From Pseudomonas sp. P8_229 (GTDB taxonomy: Bacteria; Pseudomonadota; Gammaproteobacteria; Pseudomonadales; Pseudomonadaceae), in contig NZ_CP125378.1 in the NCBI RefSeq assembly GCF_034008635.1, positions 5,332,501 to 5,396,500 on the forward strand: 64,000 nucleotides of DNA. Direction: 5' to 3'. Below are positions 21,440 through 31,319 of the stretch, one piece after another; the stretch's first letter is position 1, and each line of letters begins with the position of its first letter. The notes below the pieces were generated by a model that saw only the letters and a list, made by a program, of their open reading frames with translations, ran no database searches and was not told the DNA's origin. The translations under genes were made by a program, and so were the position numbers.

Positions 21440-22765
21440 TCAGAGAATCGCCAGCGGGTATTCGACAATCACCCGCACTTCTTCCAGATCCGACTCGAAC
21501 GCCGTGGCGCGGGTGGTGGCCTGGCGCAGACGCAACGACAGGTCCTTCATCGAACCGCTTTGCACCACGTACTTGACCTCGACATCGCGCTCCCAACGTT
21601 TTTGGTCGGTCAGCGGATTGCCTTCGGCATCGCGGCGCATGTACACGGCGTTGGCGTTGGAATAGTCGGCGTCAGTGCCGCGCGCGTAACGGGTCATGAA
21701 CGACAGCCCGGGTACGCCATAGGTGCTCATGTCGAGGTCATAACGCACCATCCACGAACGTTCTTTCGGCGAGTTGAAGTCGCTGTACTGGATCGAGTTG
21801 TCGAGGAAGATCGAGTCCGACTGGCGCAGGTAATCGAAGTCGTCGTTACCGTTGTTGCGCTGGTGGGAGAGGGCGACGGAGTGGGCGCCGAGTTTGACAC
21901 CGACGCGGCCGCTCCAGATGTTGTTGTCGAACTGGCCGAGCAGTTGCTTGCCTTCGTCGACGGCCTTGTAATAGTTCAGACCACCGAACAGCGACAGGTC
22001 ATCGGACAGCGGATAGGTCCAGGCGGTGGCGGCGTAGTACTGATTCCAGGCATCCTTGAGGCGGCTGGAATACAGGCTGACACTAAGGTTCTTGTTCAGC
22101 GCATAGTCACCACCGCCGTAAGCGATCCACGGCGAATTGACCGGCCCTGCGTAGAACGTAACGAAGTTCTCGCGCATGTCGCTGGACACCGGTTGGCTCA
22201 TCGCATGCAGGCGTCCGCCCTGAATCGACAGGCCTTCGATGCTGGTGTTGGTCGCCGTTACCCCGCGAAAACTTTCCGGCAGCAGGCGCGAGTCACCGGC
22301 CGCCACCATCGGGTTGACCGGGAACACATCACCGACCCTGACCACCGTATCGAACGCCCGCACTTTCGCGGCGCCACCGACCTTGGTGTATTCATCCCGC
22401 GCCTGACCGTCGCTGTTGACCGGCAACACATCAAACGAACTGCGGCCACCGTTGCGTCCGTCACCGGTATCAAGTTTCAGCCCGATCATCGCAAACGCAT
22501 CGACACCCACCCCGACGGTGCCTTGGGTGAAACCGGATTCGAACTGGCTGATTACCGCATGGGCCCAGGCTTCGGAATAGCTGTTGCCGGTAGGGCTGGA
22601 CTGGCCGTTGCGGTGATCACGATTGAAGTAGAAGCTGCGGTTGAGCACTGTCAGGCTGCTGCCTTCGACAAAGCCCTCGGGCTTGTCTTCGGCAAACACC
22701 ATGGACGGCCCGGAGCCAACCACCATCGCTAAAGCGGCCATCGGCATTTTTTTATGGTTAACCAT
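21440..22765 (-). CDS. OprD-family outer-membrane porin
   Basis: A substrate-specific porin of 441 residues, an 18-strand barrel taking up amino acids, peptides or aromatic acids depending on subfamily. A signal peptide (about 26 residues ending MVFA) precedes the conserved EGSSLTVLNRSFYFNRD start. The C-terminal segment with alternating hydrophobic residues (EVRVIVEYPLAIL) is the barrel-closing strand. ATG 22765 is chosen because AAGGAG lies 6 bases upstream; the TTG one codon earlier is not needed. Subfamily and substrate cannot be assigned by eye, and neighbours give no hint. Confidence 0.88.
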   Translation of the reverse strand: MVNHKKMPMAALAMVVGSGPSMVFAEDKPEGFVEGSSLTVLNRSFYFNRDHRNGQSSPTGNSYSEAWAHAVISQFESGFTQGTVGVGVDAFAMIGLKLDTGDGRNGGRSSFDVLPVNSDGQARDEYTKVGGAAKVRAFDTVVRVGDVFPVNPMVAAGDSRLLPESFRGVTATNTSIEGLSIQGGRLHAMSQPVSSDMRENFVTFYAGPVNSPWIAYGGGDYALNKNLSVSLYSSRLKDAWNQYYAATAWTYPLSDDLSLFGGLNYYKAVDEGKQLLGQFDNNIWSGRVGVKLGAHSVALSHQRNNGNDDFDYLRQSDSIFLDNSIQYSDFNSPKERSWMVRYDLDMSTYGVPGLSFMTRYARGTDADYSNANAVYMRRDAEGNPLTDQKRWERDVEVKYVVQSGSMKDLSLRLRQATTRATAFESDLEEVRVIVEYPLAIL

Positions 22766-22934
22766 CAAATACTCCTTGGGATCGGCAGAGCGGGAACGTG
22801 CTTCGGCGTAGGTTTTATTGTTCGGCGGGGCGGGCCCGCCGGCATTGGTCGCCGGGTGACATCGTTACAAGCTGCGGATAACGCCAAGGTGATGGGGGAA
22901 TTACAATTTCGTCATGCGGATGCAATGAAAACGG

Positions 22935-23249
22935 TCAGGTCAGGGCTGCGAGCTGTTCGATCGTTTGGGGGAAACGCTCGACCAGACGGATCAGCGTTGT
23001 GGCCTGAGCATTGGGCGTTGCTCGTCCTTGCTCCCAGTTTTCCAGCGTTCGCGTGTTGGTGCGTAGATACATCGCGAAAACTGACCGGGAAAGATTAAGT
23101 TGCTGACGGATGGCTACGACTTCCTCCGCAGTGATCGGCATCAGTTTTGGCAACTGAACCTTGTGGGTACGCAAGGTGATTTTGCCTTGGCGTTCATCGG
23201 CCAGTGCTTCCAGTCCATCCATCAATTCGGAAAAAATGTCACGTTTCAT
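22935..23249 (-). CDS. HigA-like HTH antitoxin
   Basis: A 104-residue Xre-type regulator and probable antitoxin. The helix-turn-helix reads LNLSRSVFAMYLRTNTRTLENWEQGR, i.e. LNLSRSVFAMYLRTN then TRTLENWEQGR, with the typical LENWEQG recognition end. The N-terminal KRDIFSELMDGLEAL helix probably contacts the toxin. It overlaps the toxin gene end by 4 bases (ATGA), with the toxin first, the order of HigBA systems. It should repress the pair's promoter together with the toxin. Confidence 0.8.
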   Translation of the reverse strand: MKRDIFSELMDGLEALADERQGKITLRTHKVQLPKLMPITAEEVVAIRQQLNLSRSVFAMYLRTNTRTLENWEQGRATPNAQATTLIRLVERFPQTIEQLAALT

Positions 23250-23590
23250 AGTGTGGTTCTCGCGTTGAGTTCTCTATCCAGTGTTTTTCTGAAAAGTTTT
23301 TTCTGGGCAGGCGTCAAATCGTCCTGCTCGTTTTTGTTGTAGACGGTAAAGAGCCAGAACTGATCAAAGCCTGACCACCAGTAATAAATCACTCGTAATC
23401 CGCTGCGCTTGCCTTTCCCTCTTCGTTGGTCGCTAAAGCGAATTTTACGAAGCCCGCCTGTGTCCTCGATGAGATCGCCTGCTTCCGGATTTTTCAGCAA
23501 CTCCAGTTGAAAGCTGCGAAACAGTTCGTCATCCAGATAGTCGTCCCGGTGCTTCTGAAACACAGGCAATTCGATAAATAGAGCATCCAT
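23246..23590 (-). CDS. RelE/HigB-like toxin
   Basis: A 114-residue RelE/ParE superfamily mRNA interferase. The core LRKIRFSDQRRGKGKRSGLR followed by VIYYWW matches the HigB-like subgroup, with basic residues on the central strands. ATG 23590 starts the conserved MDALFIELPVF; an in-frame upstream start at 23641 would add 17 residues not seen in the family. A TATACG -10-like element overlaps a weak dyad TACG-N7-CGTA (23597-23611) just upstream, a possible autorepression site. Confidence 0.8.
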   Translation of the reverse strand: MDALFIELPVFQKHRDDYLDDELFRSFQLELLKNPEAGDLIEDTGGLRKIRFSDQRRGKGKRSGLRVIYYWWSGFDQFWLFTVYNKNEQDDLTPAQKKLFRKTLDRELNARTTL

Positions 23591-23845
23591 GTTCTGTACG
23601 CTACCTACGTATAGTGTTGTCTCGATAATCGAATCGGTCAAGGCCTCCTGGCCTTGCTTTTCGTCCCTTTTTCAACGGTAGACGCCGGTCGTAAAAACAC
23701 CTGTAGGACGAATCGGCGAGTGTGGTGAGAACGTTCGATTGATAGGGAGGAGACTTCGCAACTGACGTGCCGGAACAATCCTGCAGCAGCGTCCGAATAG
23801 CGATAGCGGCGGGGTGTCAGGGTATGAAGAGGCTGAATGTGCCGA

Positions 23846-23947
23846 CGCCTTCGCGAGCAGGCCCGCTCCCACAGTGGTCCAGGGTGGGTACAGACTTTGC
23901 GAACACCATCGAAACCGGTGGGAGCCGGGCTTGCCCGCGATGAGGCC
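23846..23947. repeat. REP doublet, diverged
   Basis: GCCTTCGCGAGCAGGCCCGC at about 23847-23866 and the inverted GTGGGAGCCGGGCTTGCCCGCGATGAGGCC at about 23919-23947. Confidence 0.75.
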
Positions 23948-23985
23948 AGCGCAAGCGCTCGAGATATTGAATCCTGCAAAAACAA

Positions 23986-24009
23986 AAACGGCACCCGAAG
24001 TGCCGTTTT
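23986..24009 (-). terminator. Terminator of the nuo operon
   Basis: AAAACGGCAC-CCGA-AGTGCCGTTTT: an 8- to 10-bp stem with A-runs on the plus strand, i.e. a T-run on the minus strand, 28 bases after the nuoN stop. Confidence 0.85.
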
Positions 24010-24036
24010 CATTTGTTGCCAGTGCTAGCGGAGCAA

Positions 24037-25500
24037 TCAGCCCGCCAGACCCGCCTGCTGAACCAGGGTCAGCAATGGCTGCGGGTACACACCCAGGAAG
24101 AATGCGACCAGGGCGATGGCCAGCAGCATCACGCCGCCTGCCTTCTGTTCCCAGTGCAACTGGGCGTCGTGGCGACGCAGGTTTGGCTCGATCAGGTACA
24201 GGGTGACCATCACGCGCAGGTAGTAGAACACGCCGATGGCGCTGCCCAGAACCAGCGAACCGACCAGCCACCATTGGTGCGATTCAACACCGGTGGCGAT
24301 GATGTAGAACTTGCCGATGAAGCCAGCAGTCAGCGGGATACCGGCCAGGGACAGCATCATTACGGTCAGTACGGCGGTCAGGTACGGACGGCGCCAGAAC
24401 AGGCCGCGATACTCGTACAGGGCATCCGCGTCACGGCCGTTGTATGGCGAGGACATCAGAGTGATCACGCCGAACGCGCCGAGGCTGGTGATCACATAAG
24501 TCACCAGGTACACGCCGATGGCTTCCACCGCCAGACCCTTGCTCGCCACCAGGGCGATCAGCAGGTAGCCGAAGTGCGCGATGGACGAGTAACCGAGCAG
24601 ACGCTTGAGGTTGCTCTGGGTCAGGGCCAGCAGGTTACCGAACAGGATCGAGGCGATGGCGATCACGGTCAGCACGTCGCTCAGTACACCGCTGCTGGCA
24701 GCAGGAGAGATCTGGAACAGGCGCACCATCACCGCAAACACCGCAACCTTCGACGCCGTGGCGAGGAACGCGGCGACCGGTGCCGGAGCACCTTCGTACA
24801 CGTCCGGCGTCCACAGGTGGAACGGTACCAGCGACAGCTTGAACGCCAGACCGATCAGCATCATGCCCAGGCCCAGTTGTGCCAGCGAGCTAGGCAGGCC
24901 AGTTGCAGCCAGCGCCTGACCGATACCGACAAAGCTCAGCGAACCCGAGTCGGCGTACAGCAGCGCCATACCGAACAACAGAAACGCGGAACCGGCGGCC
25001 GACAGCACCATGTACTTGATGCCGGCTTCCAGCGAACGCTTGTTGAAGAAGGCGTAAGCCACCAGACCGTAAACCGGTACCGACAGCAGTTCCAGACCGA
25101 TGAACAAACCGGCCAGGTGCTGCGCGCTGACCAGAACCAGACCACCGGCGGCGGCCATCAGGATCAGCAGGTACAGTTCTTCACGGTTGCCCGGGTAACC
25201 CGAACCGCCATCGCCCAGATAGGCGTGAGCGAGGGTGACGCAGGCGAGGGTGGCGACCAGGATCAGCGCCATGTACAGGCAGGCGAAGGTGTCGATTTGC
25301 AGCAATGGAGTCACGGCCAGAGGCGCGACTTTCAGGGCCGGCAGGATCGACAGCAAGGCCAGGTTCAGACCGGCGACCGAGATCAGGAAGGTCTGCGAGT
25401 GGTTGCGGCGCCAGGCGATTGCCAGCATCACCACGATAATGGTGAGGCTGGTGATCAACAGTGGCGCAAGCGCAATAAAGTGTTGAATCGTGAATTCCAT
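24037..25500 (-). CDS. nuoN: NADH-quinone oxidoreductase subunit N
   Basis: Antiporter-like proton-pumping subunit of complex I, 487 residues and about 14 helices. The helix-5 glutamate is visible in [18 protein letters not shown], and [17 protein letters not shown] broken helices follow ([17 protein letters not shown]). ATG 25500 starts [15 protein letters not shown]; the in-frame extension upstream lies within nuoM's 3' end and is not used. It is the last gene of the operon, starting 7 bases after nuoM, and is followed by a terminator. Confidence 0.95.
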   Translation of the reverse strand: MEFTIQHFIALAPLLITSLTIIVVMLAIAWRRNHSQTFLISVAGLNLALLSILPALKVAPLAVTPLLQIDTFACLYMALILVATLACVTLAHAYLGDGGSGYPGNREELYLLILMAAAGGLVLVSAQHLAGLFIGLELLSVPVYGLVAYAFFNKRSLEAGIKYMVLSAAGSAFLLFGMALLYADSGSLSFVGIGQALAATGLPSSLAQLGLGMMLIGLAFKLSLVPFHLWTPDVYEGAPAPVAAFLATASKVAVFAVMVRLFQISPAASSGVLSDVLTVIAIASILFGNLLALTQSNLKRLLGYSSIAHFGYLLIALVASKGLAVEAIGVYLVTYVITSLGAFGVITLMSSPYNGRDADALYEYRGLFWRRPYLTAVLTVMMLSLAGIPLTAGFIGKFYIIATGVESHQWWLVGSLVLGSAIGVFYYLRVMVTLYLIEPNLRRHDAQLHWEQKAGGVMLLAIALVAFFLGVYPQPLLTLVQQAGLAG

Positions 25501-25507
25501 AGCGCTC

Positions 25508-27040
25508 TTACCGGGCCGAAGCGAGTTGAGTGAAGGCGGTGCCGAGCCACTGCTGCACGCCATGCATCGTGGCGGCGGAAGTGTCGAGGAACGGCTGCGG
25601 GTAGACGCCGAGGTAAATCAGCAACGCCGCAAGGCCCAGCACCATGATCAGTTCGCGACCGTCCATGCCGTGCAGGATCGAGTCCGATTTGGCCGGACCG
25701 AAGTAGGCACGGTGGATCATGATCAGCGAGTAGACCGAACCGAACACCAGACCGGAGGTGGCAATCGCCGTGATCCATGGAGCACTGGCGAAGGTACCGA
25801 TCAGGATCAGGAACTCGCCGACAAAGTTACCGGTACCCGGCAGACCCAAGGACGCGGCTGCAAAGAACAGGCTGATCGCCGGCAGGTAAGCGATGCGCGA
25901 CCACAGTCCGCCCATCTCACGCATGTCACGGGTGTGCAGACGCTCGTACAACTGACCGCTGAGGATAAACAGTGCCGCTGCCGACAGACCGTGCGCCAGC
26001 ATCTGGATCACTGCACCTTGCAGCGCCAGTTGGCTGCCGGAGTAGATGCCGATCAACACGAAGCCCATGTGGGAAACGGAAGAGAAGGCGATCAGACGCT
26101 TGATGTCGGTTTGTGCGAAAGCGAGGAACGCACCGTAGAAGATCCCGACCAGACCGAGGGTCATGGCGATCGGCGCGAACTCGGCCGAAGCATTCGGGAA
26201 CAGCGGCAGAGCGAAGCGCAGCAGACCGTAAGCAGCGGTTTTCAGCAAGATACCGGCGAGGTCGACAGAACCTGCAGTCGGTGCCTGGGCGTGCGCATCA
26301 GGCAACCAGGAGTGGAACGGTACAACTGGCAGCTTGACCGCGAAGGCGATGAAGAAGCCGAGCATCAGAATGTACTCGGTGGTCATCGACATCTTGGTTT
26401 TCAACAGGTCGGCGTAGTTGAAGGTAATCACGCCGGTGTTGTTGAAGTTGACCAGCACCAGACCAAGGATCGCCACCAGCATGATCAGGCCGGAAGCCTG
26501 AGTGAAGATGAAGAACTTGGTTGCTGCGTAGATCCGGGTTTTCTTGCCGTCCGAAGAACTGTGACCCCAGAGCGCGATGAGGAAGTACATCGGCACCAGC
26601 ATCATTTCCCAGAAGAAGAAGAACATGAACAGGTCGAGGGCGAGGAACACGCCGACAACGCCGCCCAGGATCCACATCAGGTTCAGGTGGAAGAAGCCAA
26701 CGTGACGTTGAATCTCTTTCCACGAGCAGAGGACCGAGAGGATACCCAGCAGACCGGTCAGCAGGATCATCAACAGCGACAGGCCGTCGAGGGCCAGGTG
26801 CACGTTGATGCCGAAGCGCTGGATCCAGACATGCTTGAACTCAAGCGCCCAGGTCGGATCGGCGCCAGGCGCCGGAGCAAATGAATAGTCACCGTGGGCC
26901 CACAGCCAGAGGCCGAGGGCGAGTTCCAGGGTCATGGTCAACAGCGCAATCCAGCGGGGGAGGGTAGCGCCGAAGCGCTCACCCATCCAGCACAGCAGGC
27001 CGCCGATGAAGGGGATCAGGATTAGCCAAGGCAGAATCAT
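25508..27040 (-). CDS. nuoM: NADH-quinone oxidoreductase subunit M
   Basis: Antiporter-like membrane subunit of 510 residues. The essential helix-5 glutamate lies in [20 protein letters not shown], and the lysine-bearing helices follow ([20 protein letters not shown], a very conserved block). It pumps protons together with NuoL and NuoN. It sits 39 bases after nuoL on the operon. Confidence 0.95.
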   Translation of the reverse strand: MILPWLILIPFIGGLLCWMGERFGATLPRWIALLTMTLELALGLWLWAHGDYSFAPAPGADPTWALEFKHVWIQRFGINVHLALDGLSLLMILLTGLLGILSVLCSWKEIQRHVGFFHLNLMWILGGVVGVFLALDLFMFFFFWEMMLVPMYFLIALWGHSSSDGKKTRIYAATKFFIFTQASGLIMLVAILGLVLVNFNNTGVITFNYADLLKTKMSMTTEYILMLGFFIAFAVKLPVVPFHSWLPDAHAQAPTAGSVDLAGILLKTAAYGLLRFALPLFPNASAEFAPIAMTLGLVGIFYGAFLAFAQTDIKRLIAFSSVSHMGFVLIGIYSGSQLALQGAVIQMLAHGLSAAALFILSGQLYERLHTRDMREMGGLWSRIAYLPAISLFFAAASLGLPGTGNFVGEFLILIGTFASAPWITAIATSGLVFGSVYSLIMIHRAYFGPAKSDSILHGMDGRELIMVLGLAALLIYLGVYPQPFLDTSAATMHGVQQWLGTAFTQLASAR

Positions 27041-27079
27041 GACGGGCTCGTTTCCTTTCGCAAATTCGCAAGGTTCATA

Positions 27080-28933
27080 TCAGACCGCTACCAGCACGAT
27101 GGCGCCAATAACCAGCACGGCACCAGCAGCCATCGAAGCAGCGTACCAACGCAGTTGACCGGTCTCGGTGCGGCTCAGGGCAGTGTGACCACCCTTGGCC
27201 ATACGCGGGATCAGACCGATGGTCTGGTCGAGCGGGTCTCTGCGCAGCATGTGGCTGATCGCAAGGTACGGCTTGACGAACAGTTTGTCGTAGATCCAGT
27301 CGAAGCCCCAGGCAGCGAACCACCAGGCCGAAAGGAAACGGCCGATGCCGCTGTTGGCGATTGCCGTTACAAAGCGACGCTTGCCGAGGAACAGCAAGGC
27401 CGCCAGCAGGATACCGGCCAGGGCGATGGCGCCCGAAGCGAGTTCCAGACTGTGCTTGGCTTCGCCGCCGGCATGCCCAACGCTTTCCGGCAGTACGCCG
27501 TGCAGCGGTGGAACGATCATCGCGCCGATGAAGGTCGACAGCACGATCAGCACCGACAGAGGCAGCCAGTGAGCGATGCCGTGACCAGCGTGAGCTTCGG
27601 TCTTGGCTTCACCGTGGAAGGTGATGAAGATCAGGCGGAAGGTGTACAGCGAAGTCATGAACGCGCCGACCAGACCTGCGTAGAGCAGACCGTGGTTACC
27701 GCTGGCGAACGCTTCCCAAAGGATTTCGTCCTTGGAGTAGAAGCCTGCGGTGACCAGTGGCAGAGCGGCCAGCGCAGCACCACCGACGATGAAACTGGCG
27801 TAGGCCAGTGGCAGTTTTTTCCACAGACCGCCCATCTTGAAGATGTTCTGCTCGTGGTGGCAGGCAACGATCACCGCACCGGAAGCAAGGAACAACAGGG
27901 CCTTGAAGAAGGCGTGGGTCATCAGGTGGAAAATCGCGCCATCCCATGCGCCAACGCCCAGCGCCAGGAACATGTAGCCGATCTGGCTCATGGTCGAGTA
28001 GGCGAGGATACGTTTGATGTCGGTTTGTACCAGAGCGGCGAAACCAGCCAGTACCAGGGTCACACCACCCACGATGCCGACCAGGTGCAGGATTTCCGGC
28101 GCCAGGGTGAACAGACCGTGGGTACGGGCGATCAGGTAGACACCGGCAGTCACCATCGTTGCGGCGTGGATCAGTGCCGACACCGGGGTCGGGCCGGCCA
28201 TTGCGTCCGCGAGCCAGGTTTGCAGCGGCAGTTGCGCCGATTTACCAACCGCACCACCCAGCAGCATCAGAGTCGCCAGGGTGATCCAGAAGTCGCCGAC
28301 CTGGAATTTCTGCGGTGCCAGCACCAGCAGTTCCTGGATGTTCAGCGTGCCCACTTGCTGGAACAGGATGAACAGGCCGATGGCCATGAACACGTCGCCG
28401 ATCCGGGTCACGATGAAGGCCTTGAGTGCGGCGTTACCGTTGTTGCGGTTGCTGTAGTAGAAACCGATCAACAGGTACGAGCACAGGCCCACGCCTTCCC
28501 AGCCGAAGTACAGGAACAACAGGTTATCGCCGAGCACCAGGAACAGCATGCTGGCGATAAACAGGTTGGTGTACGCGAAGAAGCGCGAGTAACCCGCTTC
28601 GCCGCGCATGTACCAGGACGCGAACAGGTGGATCAGGAAACCTACGCCAACCACCACGCCGAGCATGGTGACCGACAGGCCGTCGACGTAGAGGGCGAAG
28701 TCAGGCTTGAAGCCTTCCACCGCCATCCACTGCCAAAGTACCAGGGTGTAGTGACCGCCTTCGGGAGGTGCGACGTTGAATTGCCAGATGACGTAGGCGG
28801 CGACAATCGCCGACAAGCCAATGGAACCCACGCCGATCAGCGCCGAGAGGTTTTCCGACCAGCGTCCACGGGAGAACGACAGCAGCAGGAAACCGATCAG
28901 AGGGAATACGAAAGTCAGAAAGATCAGGTTCAT
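27080..28933 (-). CDS. nuoL: NADH-quinone oxidoreductase subunit L
   Basis: The largest antiporter-like subunit (617 residues, expected 16 helices) at the distal end of the membrane arm. Visible motifs are [20 protein letters not shown] with the helix-5 Glu, and [20 protein letters not shown]. The C-terminal region contains the long lateral helix. Its start overlaps the nuoK stop by 4 bases. Confidence 0.95.
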   Translation of the reverse strand: MNLIFLTFVFPLIGFLLLSFSRGRWSENLSALIGVGSIGLSAIVAAYVIWQFNVAPPEGGHYTLVLWQWMAVEGFKPDFALYVDGLSVTMLGVVVGVGFLIHLFASWYMRGEAGYSRFFAYTNLFIASMLFLVLGDNLLFLYFGWEGVGLCSYLLIGFYYSNRNNGNAALKAFIVTRIGDVFMAIGLFILFQQVGTLNIQELLVLAPQKFQVGDFWITLATLMLLGGAVGKSAQLPLQTWLADAMAGPTPVSALIHAATMVTAGVYLIARTHGLFTLAPEILHLVGIVGGVTLVLAGFAALVQTDIKRILAYSTMSQIGYMFLALGVGAWDGAIFHLMTHAFFKALLFLASGAVIVACHHEQNIFKMGGLWKKLPLAYASFIVGGAALAALPLVTAGFYSKDEILWEAFASGNHGLLYAGLVGAFMTSLYTFRLIFITFHGEAKTEAHAGHGIAHWLPLSVLIVLSTFIGAMIVPPLHGVLPESVGHAGGEAKHSLELASGAIALAGILLAALLFLGKRRFVTAIANSGIGRFLSAWWFAAWGFDWIYDKLFVKPYLAISHMLRRDPLDQTIGLIPRMAKGGHTALSRTETGQLRWYAASMAAGAVLVIGAIVLVAV

Positions 28934-29238
28934 CCGCGCATCTCACTGGCAGCGTCGATATCGAGCGTGTGGAAGCGGCGATACAGTTGCAGCAGGATCG
29001 CCAGGCCGATACTGGCCTCGGCGGCTGCAAGGCTGATCACCAGGATGAACATGATCTGTCCATCCGGCTGGCCCCAACGGGCGCCAGCAACAATGAACGC
29101 CAGTGCAGAGGCGTTCATCATCACTTCCAGACTCATCAACACGAACAAAATGTTGCGGCGGACCATCAGGCCGACCAGACCAAGGCAGAACAGGATGCCG
29201 GCAACGGCCAATCCATGCTCGAGAGGGATAGCAGGCAT
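28930..29238 (-). CDS. nuoK: NADH-quinone oxidoreductase subunit K
   Basis: A 102-residue, three-helix membrane subunit (MrpC-like). The two proton-path glutamates are visible in [17 protein letters not shown] and [17 protein letters not shown]. It overlaps nuoL by 4 bases and follows nuoJ after 3 bases. Confidence 0.95.
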   Translation of the reverse strand: MPAIPLEHGLAVAGILFCLGLVGLMVRRNILFVLMSLEVMMNASALAFIVAGARWGQPDGQIMFILVISLAAAEASIGLAILLQLYRRFHTLDIDAASEMRG

Positions 29239-29241
29239 GTC

Positions 29242-29742
29242 TTACTCCTTCGCCTCGTTACGGCCCAAATGGAACGCCGTGACGGCTGCAGCAAGCAGCA
29301 GCATCGAGGCGAGTTCGACCACCAGCAGGTACGGACCGAACAGGCTGATGCCCACGGCTTTCGCGTCTACGGTGGTGTGGCCGATGGCCTGACCGCTCTG
29401 GTGAGCGAACAGCACATACAGCAGTTCGGCCAGCAGCAGGGCGGCGAGAATCACCGGCCCCGCCCAGATACCGGGCTTGAGCCAGGTGCGTTCCTGCTGA
29501 ACCGAGGCCGGGCCCAGGTTCAGCATCATCACCACGAACACGAACAGCACCATGATGGCGCCGGCGTAGGCGATCACTTCCAGCACGCCGGCGAACGGTG
29601 CGCCGAGTGCGAAGAAGGTCATGGCCACGGCAATCAACGAGATGATCAGGTAGAGCAGGGCGTGCACAGGGTTGGTGTTGGTGACCACGCGAAGCGTGGA
29701 CACAACCGCGATACCCGATGCGAAATAGAAAGCGAATTCCAT
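29242..29742 (-). CDS. nuoJ: NADH-quinone oxidoreductase subunit J
   Basis: A 166-residue, five-helix membrane subunit. The conserved pi-bulge helix region ([20 protein letters not shown]) is intact. It lies between nuoI and nuoK with short spacers, so it is co-transcribed. Confidence 0.95.
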   Translation of the reverse strand: MEFAFYFASGIAVVSTLRVVTNTNPVHALLYLIISLIAVAMTFFALGAPFAGVLEVIAYAGAIMVLFVFVVMMLNLGPASVQQERTWLKPGIWAGPVILAALLLAELLYVLFAHQSGQAIGHTTVDAKAVGISLFGPYLLVVELASMLLLAAAVTAFHLGRNEAKE

Positions 29743-29751
29743 CGTTCTTCC

Positions 29752-30300
29752 TTAAGGCAGCAAGCTCTTCACGTTGATCGGTTCGGCTTCGTTCTGCGCA
29801 GAGCCTTTCGGCTTGCCAGCGATTGCCATACCTGCAACACGATAGAAGTTGTAATCAGGGTTTTTGCCGGGGCCGGAGATCAAAAGATCTTCTTTCTCGT
29901 ACACCAGGTCCTGACGTTTGAACTCGGCCATCTCGAAATCCGGGGTCAGCTGGATTGCGGTGGTCGGACAGGCTTCCTCGCAGAGACCGCAGAAAATGCA
30001 GCGCGAGAAGTTGATACGGAAGAAGTCCGGGTACCAGCGACCGTCTTCGGTTTCAGCTTTCTGCAGCGAGATGCAACCGACCGGGCAAGCCACGGCGCAC
30101 AGGTTGCAGGCTACGCAACGCTCTTCGCCATCGGGGTCGCGGGTCAGGACGATGCGACCACGGTAGCGTGGTGGCAGGTAGACCGCTTCTTCCGGGTATT
30201 GCAGGGTGTCGCGCTTGCGAAAGCCATGGCCGAAGACCATGACCAGGCTGCGCAACTGGGTACCGGTACCCTTAACGATGTCGCCAATATATTTGAACAT
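29752..30300 (-). CDS. nuoI: NADH-quinone oxidoreductase subunit I
   Basis: A 182-residue peripheral ferredoxin-like subunit holding clusters N6a and N6b. Two 4Fe-4S motifs are complete: [16 protein letters not shown] and [16 protein letters not shown]. It passes electrons from NuoG toward NuoB. The gene starts 11 bases after nuoH. Confidence 0.95.
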   Translation of the reverse strand: MFKYIGDIVKGTGTQLRSLVMVFGHGFRKRDTLQYPEEAVYLPPRYRGRIVLTRDPDGEERCVACNLCAVACPVGCISLQKAETEDGRWYPDFFRINFSRCIFCGLCEEACPTTAIQLTPDFEMAEFKRQDLVYEKEDLLISGPGKNPDYNFYRVAGMAIAGKPKGSAQNEAEPINVKSLLP

Positions 30301-30311
30301 GGGTCAAATCC

Positions 30312-31319
30312 TCACTGAACCGCAACCGCAGGTGTGTTCCACAACACAACCGCAGCGGTTATCAGCAAATTGATCAGGGTCAGTGGCAGGCAGAATTTCC
30401 AGCTGAAGTCCATCACCTGGTCATAACGCGGACGCGGGATGGAGGCGCGCAGCAGGATGAACAGCATGATGAAGAACGCGGTCTTCAGTGCGAACCAGAC
30501 GAAGGACAGTTGCGGCAGGATGCCGAACGGACCGTGCCAGCCACCGAAGAACAGGGTGACCAGCAGCGCCGAGATCAGGATGATGCCGATGTATTCACCG
30601 ACGAAGAACATGCCCCATTTCATACCGGCGTATTCAATGTGGTAACCGTCGGCCAGTTCCTGTTCCGCTTCCGGCTGGTCGAACGGGTGACGGTGAGTCA
30701 CGGCGACGCCAGCGATGAAGAAGGTACAGAAGCCGAAGAACTGCGGAATGATGAACCACAGGTTCTGCGCCTGGTATTCGACGATGTCGCGCATGTTGAA
30801 CGAGCCGACCTGCACCACGATGCCCATCAGGGCCAGGCCCATGAACACTTCGTAGGACACGGTCTGCGCCGAGGCACGCAAGCTGCCGAGCAGGGCGAAC
30901 TTGTTGTTACTCGACCAGCCGGCGAACAGCACCGCGTAGACCGAGAGACCCGCCATGGCGAAGAAGAACAGCAGGCCGATGTTCAGATCCGCCACGCCCC
31001 AGGTCGGGGTGATCGGGATGATCGCGAAGGCGATCAGCAGGGCCGACATGGCCACCACCGGTGCCAGGGTGAAGATCACCTTGTCGGCAAACGGTGGGGT
31101 CCAGTCTTCCTTGAAGAACATCTTCAGCATGTCGGCAGCGATCTGGAACATGCCGAACGGGCCAACGCGGTTCGGACCGTAACGGTCCTGCCACCAGCCC
31201 AGCAGGCGACGTTCGACAAAGCTGAGCAACGCGCCTGCGACCACAACGGCCAGCAGAATCACGATGGCTTTGATGACCGTCAGGATCACGTCGATCACTT
31301 CAGGGGTGAACCAGGTCAT
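30312..31319 (-). CDS. nuoH: NADH-quinone oxidoreductase subunit H
   Basis: A 335-residue, eight-helix subunit forming the quinone pocket and the link between hydrophilic and membrane arms. The [14 protein letters not shown] loop and the acidic loop [18 protein letters not shown] are conserved. It overlaps the nuoG stop by 4 bases. Confidence 0.95.
   Translation of the reverse strand: MTWFTPEVIDVILTVIKAIVILLAVVVAGALLSFVERRLLGWWQDRYGPNRVGPFGMFQIAADMLKMFFKEDWTPPFADKVIFTLAPVVAMSALLIAFAIIPITPTWGVADLNIGLLFFFAMAGLSVYAVLFAGWSSNNKFALLGSLRASAQTVSYEVFMGLALMGIVVQVGSFNMRDIVEYQAQNLWFIIPQFFGFCTFFIAGVAVTHRHPFDQPEAEQELADGYHIEYAGMKWGMFFVGEYIGIILISALLVTLFFGGWHGPFGILPQLSFVWFALKTAFFIMLFILLRASIPRPRYDQVMDFSWKFCLPLTLINLLITAAVVLWNTPAVAVQ

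Larger units (their letters stand above)
23591..24036. other. Intergenic region between HigBA-like pair and nuoN
   Basis: About 445 bases without a convincing gene. It holds the promoter side of the toxin-antitoxin pair, a diverged REP doublet (23846-23947) and the nuo terminator. Confidence 0.6.
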
